A stretch of 64,000 bases of DNA, taken from the NCBI GenBank assembly GCA_002476905.1, contig DLND01000084.1, positions 5,340-69,339 on the forward strand, given 5' to 3'. This document shows, piece after piece, positions 61,453 through 64,000 of this stretch. The translations under genes and the position numbers were made by a program. Below the pieces are notes generated by a model. It did no database searches. It had not been told where the DNA came from and saw only the letters and a list, made by a program, of their open reading frames with translations. Position 1 is the stretch's first letter, and each line of letters starts with the position of its first letter. The DNA comes from Flavobacteriales bacterium UBA7519. GTDB taxonomy: Bacteria > Bacteroidota > Bacteroidia > Flavobacteriales > Weeksellaceae.

Positions 61453-61689
61453 ATGAAAGAGCCTAAAATTATCAATGGTTTGCGCCATAAAATGGAAAGA
61501 GAATGGTTTGGCGTTTTGACCAGATACGGAACCAAACTCGGAATACCAGTTTCCAAACTTCGCGTTTTCTTTATCTATTCTACGTTTGCTACTGCCGGGA
61601 TTTTCTTTTTGTTTTATCTTGGTCTGGCATTTATGCTTTGGATTAAAGACTGTATCGTTACGAAGAGACCAAGTGTTTTTGATTTGTAA
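61453..61689 (+). CDS. PspC-domain small membrane protein
   Basis: A 78-residue protein. The C-terminal two thirds hold a PspC-type segment with one or two hydrophobic helices (LRVFFIYSTFATAGIFFLFY, then LGLAFMLWI). In phage-shock systems PspC is a membrane sensor of envelope stress. No pspA or pspB is near, so this stand-alone form is probably a membrane-stress or DUF2851-linked protein. Confidence 0.8.
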   Translation: MKEPKIINGLRHKMEREWFGVLTRYGTKLGIPVSKLRVFFIYSTFATAGIFFLFYLGLAFMLWIKDCIVTKRPSVFDL

Positions 61690-61780
61690 ATCTATAAATA
61701 TGTCGGTGCTTCGCATCTGTTTTTGAGACTCTTAATTCCAGAAATTTTTTGCAACTTCGTTGCTTCATAAAATAAAAAAA

Positions 61781-61808
61781 AATCCGATTGAAAGCTCAAT
61801 CGGATTTG
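61781..61808. terminator. Bidirectional terminator before sdhB
   Basis: AAATCCGATTGA (61781-61792) pairs perfectly with TCAATCGGATTT (61797-61808), four-base loop, A-run on the left for the minus-strand sdh unit. Confidence 0.88.
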
Positions 61809-61853
61809 TATTTTAAAAGAAGTCTAGTCTAGCTTCTACATCTAATTTTATTA

Positions 61854-62627
61854 TTAAGAATTAGCTGTAGAAAGGTTAGCCACTGCAAATTCGCGGTTCA
61901 TTCTTGCAATGACTTCAAGAGAAATACCTTTCGGACATTCAACCTCACAAGCTCCGGTGTTGGAACAGTTTCCGAATCCTTCTTCGTCCATTGCTTTTAC
62001 CATATTCAGAACTCGTCTTTTCGCTTCTACACGACCTTGTGGTAATAATGCGAACTGAGAAACTTTTGCACCAACGAACAACATTGCAGAACCGTTTTTA
62101 CAAGTTGCTACACAAGCTCCACAACCAATACAAGCTGCTGCATCCATAGCTTTGTCTGCATCTTCTTTTGGTACTGGAATTGCGTTTGCATCCAAAGTGT
62201 TTCCTGAAGTGTTTACAGAAACAAATCCTCCTGCAGCCATCACTCTGTCGAATGCGCTTCTATCAACCACCAAATCCTTGATTACAGGAAAAGCAGCACT
62301 TCTCCAAGGTTCGATATGAATCGTTTCGCCATCTTTGAAATGACGCATATGCAGCTGACAAGTCGTGATTCCTGTATCCGGACCGTGCGCTCTACCATTG
62401 ATGTAAAGGGAACACATTCCGCAGATTCCTTCTCGACAATCGTGGTCAAAAGCAACAGGGTCTTTCCCTTGGTTGATTAATTGCTCGTTTAGGATATCCA
62501 ACATTTCCAGGAATGAAGAATCTGTAGATACGTCAGAAATTTTATAAGTTTCGAATTGCCCCTTCGATTTATTATTTTTTTGTCTCCAAATTTTCAGCGT
62601 AAGATTTAAGCCTTTTTTTGCACTCAT
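61854..62627 (-). CDS. sdhB: Succinate dehydrogenase/fumarate reductase iron-sulfur subunit
   Basis: Carries electrons from the flavoprotein to the membrane quinone site in complex [19 protein letters not shown] near residues 63-79 binds the 2Fe-2S cluster, [11 protein letters not shown] near 141-151 and [15 protein letters not shown] near 220-234 the 4Fe-4S and 3Fe-4S clusters. The 257-residue length is of the Bacteroidota/epsilon type. It is the last gene of the operon and ends at a strong terminator. Confidence 0.96.
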   Translation of the reverse strand: MSAKKGLNLTLKIWRQKNNKSKGQFETYKISDVSTDSSFLEMLDILNEQLINQGKDPVAFDHDCREGICGMCSLYINGRAHGPDTGITTCQLHMRHFKDGETIHIEPWRSAAFPVIKDLVVDRSAFDRVMAAGGFVSVNTSGNTLDANAIPVPKEDADKAMDAAACIGCGACVATCKNGSAMLFVGAKVSQFALLPQGRVEAKRRVLNMVKAMDEEGFGNCSNTGACEVECPKGISLEVIARMNREFAVANLSTANS

Positions 62628-62650
62628 TTTTATATATTTTTGAATGGAGA

Positions 62651-64000
62651 TTATTTGTAACTTCTTGCTTTAACTTCGATGTTTTCGTACACCAATTCTT
62701 CTTTGTGCATCACTTCCTGGTTAATGTCTCCACCTTTATATTCCCAGGCAGCAACATACTTGTAATTCACATCATCACGTTCCGCTTCTCCATCTGGAGT
62801 AGAGTGGTCTTCGCGGAAGTGTCCACCGCAAGATTCGTTTCTGTTAAGCGCATCGATAGCCATCAGTTGTCCTAGCTCAAGGAAATCAGCAACTCTAAAT
62901 GCTTTTTCCAGTTCTGGGTTCAGGTTATCCGCATCGCCAGGAACTTTCACATTTTGCCAGAAGTCTTTTCTTACTTCCTCGATTTCTCTGATTGCTTCTC
63001 TCAAACCCTCAGGTGTTCTTCCCATACCTACTTTGTTCCACATAATGTTTCCCAATTGTTTATGGAAATGATCGACAGAATGGGTTCCTTTATTAGTAAG
63101 GAAGAAATTGATTTTATCCTTAATGTCTTTTTCAGCATTAGTAAACTCAGGCGTTTCAGTCGGGATTTTACCTGTTCTGATGTCAGCAGAAAGATAATCT
63201 GCAATGGTGTAAGGTAAAACGAAATATCCGTCTGCCAAACCTTGCATCAAAGCAGAAGCTCCTAATCTGTTTGCTCCGTGGTCTGAGAAGTTAGCCTCAC
63301 CAATCACAAAACATCCAGGAATTGTAGATTGTAAATTGTAATCTACCCAAACACCACCCATTGTGTAGTGAACAGCAGGGTAAATTTTCATTGGTGTTTT
63401 ATAAGGATCGTCTGCTGTGATTTTCTCATACATCTGGAAAAGGTTTCCGTACTTCTCCTCTACCCATTTTTTACCAAGTTCATAAATCTGCTGATCTGTA
63501 GGGTTATGGATATGTTTTTCAATAGCCGCTTCTTTTCCTTTTTTTATGATTTCTGTAGAGAAATCCAGAAAAACGCCTTCCTTGGTATCGTTATTTTCTA
63601 TACCGAAACCGGCATCACATCGTTCTTTTCCAGCTCTGGAAGCCACGTCTCTTGGAACTAAATTTCCAAAAGCAGGATATCTTCTTTCCAGATAGTAATC
63701 TCTGTCCTCTTCTTTGATGTTCTCGGCTCTCAGTTTTCCTTCACGAATAGCGACAGCATCTTCAATCTTTTTAGGAACCCAGATTCTTCCTGAATTTCTA
63801 AGAGATTCTGACATTAGTGTCAATTTTGATTGTTGTGTTCCGTGAACAGGAATACAAGTTGGGTGAATCTGTACGAAACAAGGATTTGCGAAATATGCTC
63901 CTTTTTTGTGGATTTTCCACGCGGCAGAAACATTGGAGCCCATTGCGTTTGTGGAAAGGAAATAAACGTTTCCATAACCACCTGAAGCGATTACTACAGC
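62651..64000 (-). CDS. sdhA: Succinate dehydrogenase/fumarate reductase flavoprotein subunit, 5' end outside the window
   Basis: The frame is open to base 64000; the first in-window codons read [24 protein letters not shown]-linked catalytic subunit oxidising succinate. [11 protein letters not shown] carries the substrate-binding His-Pro-Thr, GRIWVPKK follows, and [14 protein letters not shown] and [21 protein letters not shown] are the flavin and capping-domain blocks. The visible 449 residues are about two thirds of the protein. It precedes sdhB by 23 bases on the minus strand; the cytochrome b gene should lie beyond the edge. Confidence 0.95.
   Translation of the reverse strand, partial: AVVIASGGYGNVYFLSTNAMGSNVSAAWKIHKKGAYFANPCFVQIHPTCIPVHGTQQSKLTLMSESLRNSGRIWVPKKIEDAVAIREGKLRAENIKEEDRDYYLERRYPAFGNLVPRDVASRAGKERCDAGFGIENNDTKEGVFLDFSTEIIKKGKEAAIEKHIHNPTDQQIYELGKKWVEEKYGNLFQMYEKITADDPYKTPMKIYPAVHYTMGGVWVDYNLQSTIPGCFVIGEANFSDHGANRLGASALMQGLADGYFVLPYTIADYLSADIRTGKIPTETPEFTNAEKDIKDKINFFLTNKGTHSVDHFHKQLGNIMWNKVGMGRTPEGLREAIREIEEVRKDFWQNVKVPGDADNLNPELEKAFRVADFLELGQLMAIDALNRNESCGGHFREDHSTPDGEAERDDVNYKYVAAWEYKGGDINQEVMHKEELVYENIEVKARSYK

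Overview
The window looks like chromosome of a flavobacterium of the Weeksellaceae (Chryseobacterium / Epilithonimonas / Kaistella type). Visible reasons: low G+C, A/T-rich start regions without clear Shine-Dalgarno sequences, many promoters with the Bacteroidota -7 box TAnnTTTG (several with a TTG 17-21 bases upstream), type IX secretion genes (porZ, porV2, a cargo protein with a C-terminal sorting domain), bacillithiol genes (bshB1, bshA), TonB/ExbBD with doubled exbD, and several families best known from Bacteroidota (PUR/DUF3276, DUF2851). The genus is inference from gene content. Most of the window is ordinary core genome.

Layout. 1-5.3 kb: end of a probable Kdo transferase gene, a glycosyltransferase pair, a repeat-rich spacer and leuS. 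5.3-11.1 kb: a TonB energy-transduction set (exbB, two exbD, tonB), then a small membrane protein, a PstS-like lipoprotein and a periplasmic TPR protein. 11.2-13.5 kb: bshB1, tRNA-His, a very AT-rich acyltransferase and a PUR-family protein. 13.6-26.4 kb: an ABC exporter with a degenerate ATPase site, mqo, dapA, a 5'-nucleotidase split into two genes, porZ, recO, an acetyltransferase, a broken immunity-like gene and recG. 26.4-35.5 kb: a thioredoxin, three POT peptide transporters, an acetyltransferase, a toxin-antitoxin pair and a DPP-IV-type peptidase, which together suggest a peptide-using lifestyle.

35.6-43.9 kb: a palindromic intergenic element, trhO with an extra C-terminal domain, a folate cyclo-ligase, two paralogous Ala/Asp/Ser-rich lipoproteins that flank a membrane-protein/lipoprotein pair, an RNA methyltransferase, lptB and a second ABC exporter. 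43.9-51.9 kb: repeat clusters, cobalamin adenosyltransferase, thiamine pyrophosphokinase, arginine decarboxylase, a frameshifted T9SS cargo gene, a nitroreductase divergent from an HxlR regulator, and an acyl-CoA carboxylase beta subunit. 52-64 kb: an EamA transporter, porV2, peroxiredoxin, a GH3 glucosaminidase, a GxxExxY gene lying between exact copies of a 20-base repeat, bshA, DUF2851, PspC, and sdhB/sdhA running off the edge.

The most interesting signal is the dispersed 20-base repeat AACCACAAAAGTCACAAAAG. Exact copies sit just after stop codons at 44.6, 58.27 and 58.75 kb. The last is paired with a perfect inverted copy, and the two copies at 58 kb bracket the GxxExxY nuclease-like gene. 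A diverged inverted pair at 43.9 kb carries parallel changes in both ends. This suggests a repeat family that may depend on, or be spread with, GxxExxY proteins.
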